Positions 11,707 to 21,203 of a DNA stretch of 39,125 nt are shown here, piece by piece (position 1 is the first letter of the stretch; each line of letters begins with the position of its first letter). Position numbers and translations under genes: made by a program. The DNA comes from Candidatus Nomurabacteria bacterium (GTDB lineage Bacteria; Patescibacteriota; Minisyncoccia; Phycocordibacterales; UBA9973): positions 76,717-115,841 of the forward strand of contig JAHFNH010000003.1 in assembly GCA_023267435.1 (NCBI GenBank), given 5' to 3'. Below the pieces are notes generated by a model that was given only the letters and a program-made list of their open reading frames with translations, searched no databases and was not told where the DNA came from.

Positions 11707-12284
11707 TTAAATAAATCTTCTGAAAAAGAAACGTTGTACTTGCCTGAACCTTGCGTCCAAAAAATGGTGGACGTAATTTTTATTTCATCAATGCTAATTT
11801 GGGTTGCAGTAATCTGGCGAATAAAACCTGAATTTATACCTGAATCATATTCATATTTTCCATTAGTATCGTCATACTTAAGAGGCGGACAAGATAATAT
11901 CTTGCAAGGGACAAGCTGGACATCCGCCATCGGCATGGAAAAATTATTAAAAACAAGATCAGCATTATTGAAATAACATCCGCCAGGAGCATTAGGAGAA
12001 GCGCAATTGTTATTTAATGGACCCTTAAATGCATCCCAGCCGTCTTGCGCAGTGCCAGAATAAAGCATATAAGTATCACGCATATTTCGTATTTCTTCGA
12101 TACCTTCCTGAGCTAAATATTCTGCGGTAATTTTCTTTTTAGCATAAGTGGTATTGGCGATACCATTCGATAAAACAACCATCAAAGATAAAACAGACAT
12201 AGTAAAAATAGAAATTGCCACAAGCGTCTCCACTAAAGTGAATCCCCTATTTTTATTATTCTTTTGTTTTAAAAATTTTGTCAT
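11694..12284 (-). CDS. Prepilin-like protein (PilV-like)
   Basis: Class III signal NRGFTLVETLVAISIFTMSVLSLMVVL. Confidence 0.85.
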
Positions 12285-12300
12285 TTAATTTAAAAAAATA

Positions 12301-12894
12301 TTACTGTTGCTTATCTATCAATCTCTGAGAAACGGAAGTCTGAAGGGAAAAAGGAGAAACGACGCCTTTATAGGTTATCGTTCCGACTAGTCTGATAATT
12401 GCGAAAGGTTGCTGTTTATCCCCTGGTGGAGGTTCTGCGCCTAATACTGAAAAACTAGAGACTGGATCTATTTTTACTTCATCGGGAGTCAGTTGAACAG
12501 TCTCGCCGCCAGCTGTTTTAAAAATACTATATGCAGTAGATGAAGTAATATTAGGATTAACACCTATATAATACACCCACTGATCCCCGAGAGAAGTCTT
12601 GAAAGAAATTCCTCCTCCATTGGCACAACTATGCGGATTGATAGTGGTAAGAACGCCATCATCGATGCAATGATAATCATATCCTGTTCTTAAATTTCTA
12701 GAAATATCTTCCGTAACAAAACTTAAATTGTCTACGAGTGAACGCATATCCTGAGATTTTTGGTGAAGCAAATTGGCATTTAATAATGCTCCCATGCCAG
12801 CCATAATAATAATTAAAAAAAGTGAAATGGCGATCATTGTCTCGATAATCGTGAAACCATTTTGCTTATTTTTTTGTTTGATATTTTTTCTCAT
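12301..12894 (-). CDS. Prepilin-like protein (PilW/GspJ-like)
   Basis: Class III signal NGFTIIETMIAISLFLIIIMAGM. Confidence 0.82.
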   Translation of the reverse strand: MRKNIKQKNKQNGFTIIETMIAISLFLIIIMAGMGALLNANLLHQKSQDMRSLVDNLSFVTEDISRNLRTGYDYHCIDDGVLTTINPHSCANGGGISFKTSLGDQWVYYIGVNPNITSSTAYSIFKTAGGETVQLTPDEVKIDPVSSFSVLGAEPPPGDKQQPFAIIRLVGTITYKGVVSPFSLQTSVSQRLIDKQQ

Positions 12895-13511
12895 TAATTT
12901 ATCTGAACTCTACCTGAAGGATAAACTTTGATATAAGCTTTGATTCCTTGAGGAGAAGAGACTGTAATCTGTACATGATCAATACCGGTTATTTTCTGTC
13001 CCGCTGAACTTATAACTGCGTTAGAATTGGGTCTGGTAAAATCAATCGTTAAATCATTTATGGTGGGAGGACGAGACGTGTCTGAACTTGGATTGACTAA
13101 ATCTAAACTGGATATAAAATTGCCTTTATTTATAAGAGGATTATCTAAGCATTCTCCAGTACATCCAGGATCTGTGTAAAAATTGTCATTGTTAATATCA
13201 GTAAAATAAATAAAATTTTTCGGATTAGCTGTATTAAAATAAACGCCATAAGAAGGCTTCCAAGACGGATCAAATGAAAGAGCTGGCAATTTACCAGACA
13301 TAGCAGACTTCTGCGCTTCAACAATTTTCAAGGCAATATCATTCGCCAAGTTTTTAATATCAACTTTCGCTTGAAATTTATTGTAGTTAAAAAGAACAAT
13401 CGAAGACATTATCGAAAAAATACTCAAAACAACAATGAGCTCGACATAGGTCATTCCCCTGTTGAACTTAACTTTCTTGTTAATTTTAAATTTTTTAAAA
13501 AATGAAATCAT
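12894..13511 (-). CDS. Prepilin-like protein (GspH/FimT-like)
   Basis: Class III signal RGMTYVELIVVLSIFSIMSSIVLF. Confidence 0.82.
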   Translation of the reverse strand: MISFFKKFKINKKVKFNRGMTYVELIVVLSIFSIMSSIVLFNYNKFQAKVDIKNLANDIALKIVEAQKSAMSGKLPALSFDPSWKPSYGVYFNTANPKNFIYFTDINNDNFYTDPGCTGECLDNPLINKGNFISSLDLVNPSSDTSRPPTINDLTIDFTRPNSNAVISSAGQKITGIDHVQITVSSPQGIKAYIKVYPSGRVQIN

Positions 13512-13520
13512 TTATCAAAA

Positions 13521-14309
13521 TTAAAAAATTGGAAAAAGATGTAACTCAAAAAGAAAAGCTATAATCGCGCCAAAAACCAAGAATGGCGCAAATGGAATTT
13601 CGCTTTTCATTCCATGCTTTTTAGAAAAAGCGATCAACAAAAGTCCGACTATTGCCCCAGACCAGAAAGCTACAACGACACCACTTAGCACTCGAGAAAG
13701 TCCTAAAAGCCAACCTAAACCTAAAGCCAACTTAGCATCCCCTAGCCCCATCCAGGTCCCCCTGGAAATAAGCCAGATCAAAGCGAAAGGCAATGCGATA
13801 AATATTCCAGACAAAAATTCTAAGGCAGATGGAATATGCGGATAAAAACCAGAACTAGAGAAAAGAAACATTCCTAAAAATGCTAATGCTCCAAAAAACA
13901 AAGCAAGAGTGTTGGGAATTATTTTATGCCTTAAATCATATACTGCAATAATTATAAGCAAAGAAAACATCGTGGCATAGAAAGCCATAGTGAAAGAAAA
14001 TACGTAAGTATTCACATAAAAAATATCTCTGAACTTCAAAAACAATCCGGCAAAAATAAGTCCAGTCACAAGCTCGACAAGAGGATACTGAATTGATATT
14101 TTACTCTGACAATGCGCGCATCTGCCCTTGAGAGTAAGATAACTAACTACTGGTATAAGCTCATGCCAAAGCAATTCTTTTTGGCAATTCATACAAGAAC
14201 TACGTCCGCCTAAGTTTCTCTGAGTGTTGTATCGCAAAATCACAACATTTAAAAAACTTCCTATAATAAGACCGAAAACAAAGAAAAAAGTTGTGATGAT
14301 TGATATCAT
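13521..14309 (-). CDS. pilD: Type IV prepilin peptidase (A24)
   Basis: GSFLNVVILR, CMNCQKELLWHELIPVVSYL...CAHCQ zinc site, DLRHKIIPN, GLGDAKLALGLGWLLG catalytic Asp motif. Confidence 0.95.
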   Translation of the reverse strand: MISIITTFFFVFGLIIGSFLNVVILRYNTQRNLGGRSSCMNCQKELLWHELIPVVSYLTLKGRCAHCQSKISIQYPLVELVTGLIFAGLFLKFRDIFYVNTYVFSFTMAFYATMFSLLIIIAVYDLRHKIIPNTLALFFGALAFLGMFLFSSSGFYPHIPSALEFLSGIFIALPFALIWLISRGTWMGLGDAKLALGLGWLLGLSRVLSGVVVAFWSGAIVGLLLIAFSKKHGMKSEIPFAPFLVFGAIIAFLFELHLFPIF

Positions 14310-14362
14310 TTTTATTGATTTAAATTAATAAAGCTTCCTTTATTATATCACAACAACGCAAA

Positions 14363-14396
14363 ACAAAAACCACTCCAAGACTAGAGTGGTTTTTGT
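14363..14396. terminator. Rho-independent terminator after the major pilin gene
   Basis: Perfect inverted repeat acaaaaaccactc-caagacta-gagtggtttttgt. Confidence 0.88.
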
Positions 14397-14412
14397 TTAA
14401 ATAATTTTTATA

Positions 14413-14916
14413 TTATGGGCAAGCAGTAAAAACAGTATTGAGTGTCAGAGTATCCTCAATTTTAGCAAGTCCGGCAGAATCAACACAATAATAATCAACA
14501 CCAGAAGAAGAATTAACCACATTTTGTGATTTTAATTGAACACCCGCTGCCCAAAGCTGGCCAGTAGAGTCAACATAACCATATGCGATTGTACCAGAAG
14601 CTGCAGCTGTAGCTTTCATTGCTTCTAAAGCGCCAAGGCTTGCAGAAGGACCAAACATATCGGTACAACTACTAGCAACACCAGCACTTGTGACATTACA
14701 AGCAAGGAGTCCGGTAGAATATTTATTGTTAGTATCATAATAAAGCGCTGCTTGAGCTCTCATACCGCTTAAATTTGATTTGATTGCGGCATCTGCACCT
14801 TTTGTTCTTGCAGAGTTTAATGATGCCAAAACAACAGAAGCCAAGATGCCGATGATAGCAACAACGACCAAAAGTTCAATCAATGTGAAACCTTTCTTTG
14901 AATTCATTTTTTTCAT
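14413..14916 (-). CDS. pilA: Major type IV pilin-like protein
   Basis: KKGFTLIELLVVVAIIGILASVVLASLNSAR canonical N-terminus. Confidence 0.93.
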   Translation of the reverse strand: MKKMNSKKGFTLIELLVVVAIIGILASVVLASLNSARTKGADAAIKSNLSGMRAQAALYYDTNNKYSTGLLACNVTSAGVASSCTDMFGPSASLGALEAMKATAAASGTIAYGYVDSTGQLWAAGVQLKSQNVVNSSSGVDYYCVDSAGLAKIEDTLTLNTVFTACP

Positions 14917-14955
14917 AAATTATTTTTAATTATTCTTATAATATATAACTGTCCT

Positions 14956-14964
14956 ATTATACCA
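14956..14964 (-). promoter_or_regulatory. Putative extended -10 promoter of the pilin gene
   Basis: TGGTATAAT on the minus strand, 39 nt upstream of the pilin ATG. Confidence 0.6.
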
Positions 14965-14988
14965 CAAATGTAAAAGAGATATCCACTT

Positions 14989-16194
14989 CTAGCTTATTCC
15001 TCCTGCCATATTGTAAATCGGCATCAAAACAGAAACTAGAAGCAGTCCCACACCGAGACCTAAAACCACGATCATAACCGGCTCAATAAGCCCGACAAGT
15101 GTATCAACTGCATCATCCACTTCGCGCTTATAAAAATCAGCCAAAGTTTTTAAAATTGAACCTAAGGCACCTGTCTCCTCTCCGACCTTCACCATCTGCA
15201 CCATAATACCCGGCATTTCCGGATGTTTTTCAAAAGCAGCAGAAAGCGCTAGACCTGACTTCACTCCGTCTGCTGCGTCTTTTAATATTTCCTTATACAC
15301 TCGGCTGCCAACAACAGAAGAAGTGATATCAATAGCTCGCACAATCGGCACACCAGAAGTGAGCATTGTGTCTAAGTTGTCAGCAATACGAGAAAGATAT
15401 AATTTTTTATAAAGATTGCCCACTGCAGGGATAGAGAGACGAGCCTTGTCGAGATATTCTTTTCCTTTTTCAGTACTAGAAAGTCTCCAAAGCCAGACAC
15501 CTAAAAGTGCTACGAAAATGATAGCAAGAAAACCATAGTGAACAGTGAAATCAGAAAGCGCAATAACGACTTTAGTATAAAAAGGAATATCTTGTCCGGA
15601 GTCTAAGAGAATAGCTGACAATTTCGGAATAACCACGACGAACATAAGACCCATCACCACAAAAAATGTAACGATAACGAAAATAGGATAAATAAGAGCG
15701 TTTCTAGTTTTAGAAGTTAGTGCGTATTGGCGATCTAAATAATCAGCCAAATGTGCAAAGGTTTGATTTAATTTTCCTGTTTCTTCTCCAACTTTGACCA
15801 TGTTCACATAAAAATCAGAAAAAACATCCGGATGTTTTGCTAAGGCACCGGAAATGGAAACACCCGCCTGTAAATCATCACTGATTTGATTGAGTTTATG
15901 GCTCAATATTTTATTTTCTGCATTGGCTGCAAGCATTGTGAAAGCTTTAAGGGCTGACACTTGCGCTTCGAATAAAGTCGAGATTTGGCGAGAAAGAATC
16001 ACGACATCTTTCATTGGAATTCTTTGTGTGAAAGAAAATTGAAGAAGAGAAGTTTTAGCGCCTTCTTCTTTTATAGAAATAACAATAAGGCCACGGCGCT
16101 GAAGCCCGCTTATCGCCATATCGCGATTGGTCGCATCGATCGATCCTTCCCTACTTATTCCTTTGTCGTCTACTGATTTATATTTAAATAACAT
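14989..16194 (-). CDS. pilC: Type IV pilus inner-membrane platform protein PilC
   Basis: Duplicated GspF/PilC domain: FYVNMVKVGEETGKLNQTFAHLADYLDR and VQMVKVGEETGALGSILKTLADFY. Confidence 0.95.
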   Translation of the reverse strand: MLFKYKSVDDKGISREGSIDATNRDMAISGLQRRGLIVISIKEEGAKTSLLQFSFTQRIPMKDVVILSRQISTLFEAQVSALKAFTMLAANAENKILSHKLNQISDDLQAGVSISGALAKHPDVFSDFYVNMVKVGEETGKLNQTFAHLADYLDRQYALTSKTRNALIYPIFVIVTFFVVMGLMFVVVIPKLSAILLDSGQDIPFYTKVVIALSDFTVHYGFLAIIFVALLGVWLWRLSSTEKGKEYLDKARLSIPAVGNLYKKLYLSRIADNLDTMLTSGVPIVRAIDITSSVVGSRVYKEILKDAADGVKSGLALSAAFEKHPEMPGIMVQMVKVGEETGALGSILKTLADFYKREVDDAVDTLVGLIEPVMIVVLGLGVGLLLVSVLMPIYNMAGGIS

Positions 16195-16212
16195 ATTTGT
16201 AATTATTAATTA

Positions 16213-17271
16213 TTAAATCATGCGCTCGAGCGCTTTTGGATTTAATGAATATTGATAAGCGTTCTCGATTGAAATTTCTCCTGCGCGCACGAGCTCTATG
16301 AGAGAACGGTTTAAATCAACCATTCCGCTCTCCATCCCCGTTTCTATAACCACATCTATTTCATGAGTGCGCTTTTCGCGAATCAAATTTGAAACAGCGC
16401 TATTATTTAAAAGGAGTTCATAAGCTGGCACAAGTCCGCCAGCAATTCTGGGAACAAGCCTTTGGGAGAAAATACCGAGCAAGCTGGAAGCAAGCTGAAC
16501 TCTGATCTGATCCTGCTGGTTGCCTGGGAAAGAATCGATAATACGATCTATCGTCTGAGAAGCATTATTAGTATGTAAAGTTGAAAGAACGAGATGACCC
16601 GTCTCGGCAGCAGTCACAGCTGTCGAAATAGTATCAGGATTGCGCATTTCACCGATCATTATTACATTTACATCCTCGCGAAAAATAGATTTTAAAGCTA
16701 TATGAAAATCCTCTGTATCAATACCGACTTCACGCTGATCAATGATGGATTTATTTGGAACATACACATGCTCTATTGGATCTTCTACGGTCACAATATG
16801 GCGCGCCTGTTCGTTATTGATCAAATTTATCATAGCCGACAAGGTGGTTGATTTACCTTGACCAACCGGACCGACTACCAAGAAAAATCCTTGTTTCTTA
16901 CGAGCTAAATCAGCAATTATCTGAGGAAGCTTCAAGTCAGCTAAAGGCTTTACTTTTGGAACAAGCCTGAAAGCCAAACTAATTAATCCTTTTTGGAAAA
17001 AAGCGTTTCCTCGAAGTCGAGCTTCTCCTCTAAAATCATAAGAGAAATCCATTTCTTTCTTTTCTAAAAATTTAGTGAGTTTTTCTTTGTCGAGAACTTC
17101 ACCTAATATTCCGATCATGTCTTCTTTAGTGAAAACCGGATGTTTGACTAAAAAAATAAGCTCGCCATTAACGCGAATAGCCGGAACGCGTCCGCCACCT
17201 AAATGCAAATCAGATCCGCCTTCGCGGATAACAGTCAAAATAAGTTCTTCAAGTTCTTTTTTATAATCCAT
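16213..17271 (-). CDS. pilT: Type IV pilus retraction ATPase PilT
   Basis: VVGPVGQGKSTTLSAMI, TVEDPIEHVY, IMIGEMRNPDT, AAETGHLVLSTLHTNNASQTIDRIID. Confidence 0.95.
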   Translation of the reverse strand: MDYKKELEELILTVIREGGSDLHLGGGRVPAIRVNGELIFLVKHPVFTKEDMIGILGEVLDKEKLTKFLEKKEMDFSYDFRGEARLRGNAFFQKGLISLAFRLVPKVKPLADLKLPQIIADLARKKQGFFLVVGPVGQGKSTTLSAMINLINNEQARHIVTVEDPIEHVYVPNKSIIDQREVGIDTEDFHIALKSIFREDVNVIMIGEMRNPDTISTAVTAAETGHLVLSTLHTNNASQTIDRIIDSFPGNQQDQIRVQLASSLLGIFSQRLVPRIAGGLVPAYELLLNNSAVSNLIREKRTHEIDVVIETGMESGMVDLNRSLIELVRAGEISIENAYQYSLNPKALERMI

Positions 17272-17304
17272 CCTATATAAAATTAAAAAATAATAATTAA
17301 GTTA

Positions 17305-17706
17305 TTATTTAACAGCACCAGTTTTCTTAGACAAAATTTCTAAAACCTGAGTGATAACTTCTGCTGGAGTTGAGTTTGCTTTAACGATATAACCATCTAC
17401 GCCTAATTCCCTGCCATGATCAACATCTTCCTTTTGTCCCTTGTTGGAAAGAATTATTTTTGCAGAATCAACAGATAATTTTTCTGCATTGATCTTTTCA
17501 AGCATTTCAAAACCATTCATCTCCGGCATAATTATATCTGTCAGGATAATATCGGGCTTTAATCCGGATTGAAGTTTCTCTAAAGCTTGTGCACCACTGC
17601 CTACTGCATGGACATCAAAATTACTCTGGCTGAACTTCAACGCATACATATCCAACAGGAAACTATCATCATCTATTAGTAAAATTTTTCTTTTTCCTTC
17701 ATTCAT
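17305..17706 (-). CDS. Stand-alone REC response regulator within the pilus operon
   Basis: KILLIDDDSFLLDMY, DIILTDIIMPEMNGFEML, GVDGYIVKA; no output domain. Confidence 0.92.
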   Translation of the reverse strand: MNEGKRKILLIDDDSFLLDMYALKFSQSNFDVHAVGSGAQALEKLQSGLKPDIILTDIIMPEMNGFEMLEKINAEKLSVDSAKIILSNKGQKEDVDHGRELGVDGYIVKANSTPAEVITQVLEILSKKTGAVK

Positions 17707-17766
17707 ATATTTATCTTTTAATTATATTATAAAACGACTTTTAATGATATAAACCGATTAAAGAAC

Positions 17767-19518
17767 CTATTCATTCTCATTAGTGAAATTATACACCTCT
17801 TGGAAAGGAATTACACCATCCACAGCTTTAAGCATAGCATCTTCACGCATCATCAGCATTCCCTTCTTACGGGCAACCTTGTAAATCTCAGAATCTACAG
17901 GGTTTTTGAGTATCACTTCCTGCATTTCCTTGTCTACTTTGAACATTTCATAAATTGCAATACGGCCACGAGTACCGGCAGGACATTCAGGCGAAGGAAC
18001 AGTATCATACATCTCGTTTTTGATTTCAATATCTTTTTTAAATTCTTCCGGCAAATCTTTCATCTGTTCTTCGATCTGCATTCTGATGCTTTTATCCATC
18101 GGTGTAAGTTTTCTGGATGAAGGGCAAGTTAATCTCGTCAAACGTTGCGCCACAGAAAGAATCAAAGTTGGAGCAATAAGATAAGGATCCACTCCCATAT
18201 CTACAAGACGTGGAATAGCGCCAATGGCGGAGTTAGTGTGAAGTGTTGATAAAACAAGGTGTCCAGTTAATGCCGCTTGAATAGCGAGCTGGGCTGTTTC
18301 TTTATCTCGGATTTCTCCAACCATGATTACATCTGGGTCCTGACGAAGAATCGAACGCAAACCTGACGCGAAAGTATATCCAATTTCCGGCATCATTTGC
18401 GACTGGTTTATGTCAGGCATGTGATACTCAACAGGGTCTTCTAATGAAACGATATTACTTTTTTCCTTATCTAACTCATTCATCATAGAATAAAGAGTGG
18501 TGGATTTTCCGGAACCAGTCGGTCCAGTAATAAGAATAAGTCCGTAAGGTTTCTTAATAGCTTCTCTGATCATCTTGAGATTTGTTTTTGATAAGCCAAG
18601 TTGATCTAACGGCTTCACCCCTTTTTCAGAATCCAAGATACGCATCACAACCTTCTCACCATAATAAGCCGGCATTGTTGAGACACGGAAATCAATTTTT
18701 CTGCCATCAATGTTTGTACTAAAAGATCCGTCTTGAGGTTTTCTTTTTTCATCTAGACGCAATTTGGAAAGAATTTTTATGCGCGCAACTATTCCGCTGT
18801 ATACATTTGTCGGCAAAATAATCGTCGTATGAAGAGAGCCGTCCACACGATAACGAACTTTAACCTTTTCTCCAGTATGTTCTATATGTATATCGGACGC
18901 ATTACCTTCTATGGCATTACGCAATATAACTGCGACGATTTTTATAACAGGAGCATCTTCTACAATTTTTTCTTCTTCTCCAGGTTTTACGTCTTTTATG
19001 TCTTTGCTCAATCTCATAGCTTCGCCTGATTTCTTTAAATCAATAGCCTCATCTTCGTCTAATTCACCCAAGGCTTCATCTACTTGGTTTGAAATGCCTT
19101 TGTAGTTTTCCATTACGCCATTGTAATCTGTTTTAGAAATGAGAAAAATTTTGAAAGGAATTCCAAGCTTTGCAGAAATAAATTGCAATGCATCCATCGC
19201 CTGAATATTTTCCGGATCCGTCACACCAACTTCCAATACTTCATCTTGCAAACTGAGTGGAACAAATCCATAATGCATCGCAGAATCTTCCGGAATATAT
19301 TTAAGAGCATCAAAAGAAAGAGCTTTCGGATTTACTTTTTTTGTCGGCATTTGAAAATACTCTCCTTTTATTTCCAAGAGAGTTTCTTCTAAAACGCCCG
19401 ATTCAATCAAAGTATCATCAACATTACCACCGTGCTTTTCTTTGGCACGATTTTTAATTTCCCCTATTTGGCTTTCATTGATTACGCCCTTTTTAGCTAA
19501 TTCTTCTAAAAAACTCAT
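17767..19518 (-). CDS. pilB: Type IV pilus assembly ATPase PilB
   Basis: ITGPTGSGKSTTLYSMMNEL, SLEDPVEYHMPDINQSQ, VGEIRDKETAQLAIQAALTGHLVLSTLHTN; N-terminal T2SSE domain. Confidence 0.96.
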   Translation of the reverse strand: MSFLEELAKKGVINESQIGEIKNRAKEKHGGNVDDTLIESGVLEETLLEIKGEYFQMPTKKVNPKALSFDALKYIPEDSAMHYGFVPLSLQDEVLEVGVTDPENIQAMDALQFISAKLGIPFKIFLISKTDYNGVMENYKGISNQVDEALGELDEDEAIDLKKSGEAMRLSKDIKDVKPGEEEKIVEDAPVIKIVAVILRNAIEGNASDIHIEHTGEKVKVRYRVDGSLHTTIILPTNVYSGIVARIKILSKLRLDEKRKPQDGSFSTNIDGRKIDFRVSTMPAYYGEKVVMRILDSEKGVKPLDQLGLSKTNLKMIREAIKKPYGLILITGPTGSGKSTTLYSMMNELDKEKSNIVSLEDPVEYHMPDINQSQMMPEIGYTFASGLRSILRQDPDVIMVGEIRDKETAQLAIQAALTGHLVLSTLHTNSAIGAIPRLVDMGVDPYLIAPTLILSVAQRLTRLTCPSSRKLTPMDKSIRMQIEEQMKDLPEEFKKDIEIKNEMYDTVPSPECPAGTRGRIAIYEMFKVDKEMQEVILKNPVDSEIYKVARKKGMLMMREDAMLKAVDGVIPFQEVYNFTNENE

Positions 19519-19526
19519 AATATAGT

Positions 19527-19955
19527 TTAGGGTTTTGGAGTCTGAGTAGTTGGAGTATTTGTCGAACCAGGATTTGTAGTAGCTGGAGAGTTTGTATTAG
19601 GAGTTAAAGCGTTAATGGGAGCTGCGATTACATCTGAACCGATAGGAGCAAATGGGTTTGGTCTTCCTTCTGTTCCATCAGATACAAGTTGAATGCTAGA
19701 ATCACGCAAAGTAGCAAAAGCCGGATCAGAAAAAATAGAATCATCTAATTTTATGCTTTTTACATTAAGAAGGACAGTTAGAAAATCTCCACCGATAGCA
19801 CTAGAACCTGTGCTAGTCGTACTTGTGGTTGATGTGCCAGTGGATGAAGTTAAAGCTGACTGGTCTGGAGCAGGTTTAAGGAAAAAGACATAAGCCAAGA
19901 TAAGGATTATGGCGACGACTGCTAATATTATTATGTTTTTGATTATTGAAGACAT
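19527..19955 (-). CDS. Small membrane-anchored pilus-operon protein with Ser/Thr-rich linkers
   Basis: One N-terminal TM helix, S/T-rich spacer, short core (VLLNVKSIKLDDSIFSDPAF...GRPNPFAPIG), P/T/N-rich tail; lies between pilB and pilO. Confidence 0.75.
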   Translation of the reverse strand: MSSIIKNIIILAVVAIILILAYVFFLKPAPDQSALTSSTGTSTTSTTSTGSSAIGGDFLTVLLNVKSIKLDDSIFSDPAFATLRDSSIQLVSDGTEGRPNPFAPIGSDVIAAPINALTPNTNSPATTNPGSTNTPTTQTPKP

Positions 19956-19958
19956 ATT

Positions 19959-20567
19959 TTAATTTTTCAGCCAATAAGTTTTAATTTTAAATCCATATTT
20001 ATAAGAATTAGAAGAAGTAGCAGCTGCCGCAGCGGAAAGCCCCGCACCAGTATCAGAAGCAAATTGAATTGATGATACGTCGACAATTCTTAGATTACTT
20101 TCCAAATCTTTTACGAAATTAAGAAAATTTAAATAAGTGCCTTGAGTAGAAAACTCCAAATTCCAAGCTCCGTAATTCTTGCGTGAAGCAGTATTGGCGA
20201 CTCCCCCTTGGATTGCACCACTTGGTTGAGCAGTAGCGGATTGGCTGGTTGTGTCATATTTCACATCTTTCAAGACCATACCGTAAGGCGAAGCAACCTT
20301 TTCAATTTCCAAAATTAAACGAATATTATCTACAGTATCAGGTAAGAACTTCTGTAATTTATCCAAATTTCCAGGATCAATCGAATTATATTTTTGAGTC
20401 AATTTGTCTCGCTCAGCTTCAAGCGTCTTGGAATTATTCAATGCTTCATTATAAGAAGCGACTTGAGATCTCAAATCAGAAATATCATTGTAAAGCGGAA
20501 CAGTAAATACAAAAAACCCTGCAGCGGCGACTCCTATTAAAATTGCTGGAAAAGCGAATCGAAACAT
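19959..20567 (-). CDS. pilO: PilO-like pilus assembly protein
   Basis: TM helix, coiled coil, then VASPYGMVLKDVKYD...FSTQGTYLNFLNFVKDLESNLRIVDVSSI. Confidence 0.85.
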   Translation of the reverse strand: MFRFAFPAILIGVAAAGFFVFTVPLYNDISDLRSQVASYNEALNNSKTLEAERDKLTQKYNSIDPGNLDKLQKFLPDTVDNIRLILEIEKVASPYGMVLKDVKYDTTSQSATAQPSGAIQGGVANTASRKNYGAWNLEFSTQGTYLNFLNFVKDLESNLRIVDVSSIQFASDTGAGLSAAAAATSSNSYKYGFKIKTYWLKN

Positions 20568-20569
20568 AA

Positions 20570-21181
20570 TTATTGAGTATTACTGCTCTGCGTTGCGAGC
20601 ATTTGCTTATAATCTACAAACGATGGATCGACCGAAAATTCTAAATCGAACAAAACATTACCATTATTATCAAGAGAAAGATTGGAAAAAACTGGATCGA
20701 TTAATTCTTTTGCATTTGTAGAAAAAAGCATAGACTGTAACGCAATCGAACGATATCCTATAGCCTGTCCACTCATTTTAACATCTACTTTGGCATTTTT
20801 TTCGCCACTGAAATCATAACTAAATTTTGTATATCTAATATTTTTTAAAGTTTCTCTTGAGAGAACATCGAAAATCGGAGATACGGCAATATGGTTCGCA
20901 AGAATTTCATTAGAAGAACTCAAACGCTTGTCTAATACTTGAAGCTGAGTTATTTTAGAACGTTCAAAACGATTTTGAGCAAGATTTAAATCGTTCTGCA
21001 TTTGAGTAATATTTTTAGCTAAAATTCCTTTATAAAAATATAATCCACCAGAGACAACTACTATGGAAATGAAAATAAAAATTGAAAGAATAGTCAAAAG
21101 ACCGACAGGACGCGAAGCGACTGCTCGCTCTTCGACCATCGGCTTCTTTGGTATGAATGATGTTTGAAAATCTGACTCCAT
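20570..21181 (-). CDS. pilN: PilN-like pilus assembly protein
   Basis: Single TM plus coiled coil between pilM and pilO; inferred mainly from position. Confidence 0.7.
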   Translation of the reverse strand: MESDFQTSFIPKKPMVEERAVASRPVGLLTILSIFIFISIVVVSGGLYFYKGILAKNITQMQNDLNLAQNRFERSKITQLQVLDKRLSSSNEILANHIAVSPIFDVLSRETLKNIRYTKFSYDFSGEKNAKVDVKMSGQAIGYRSIALQSMLFSTNAKELIDPVFSNLSLDNNGNVLFDLEFSVDPSFVDYKQMLATQSSNTQ

Positions 21182-21203
21182 ATTGTTTATTATATTATCT
21201 CAC

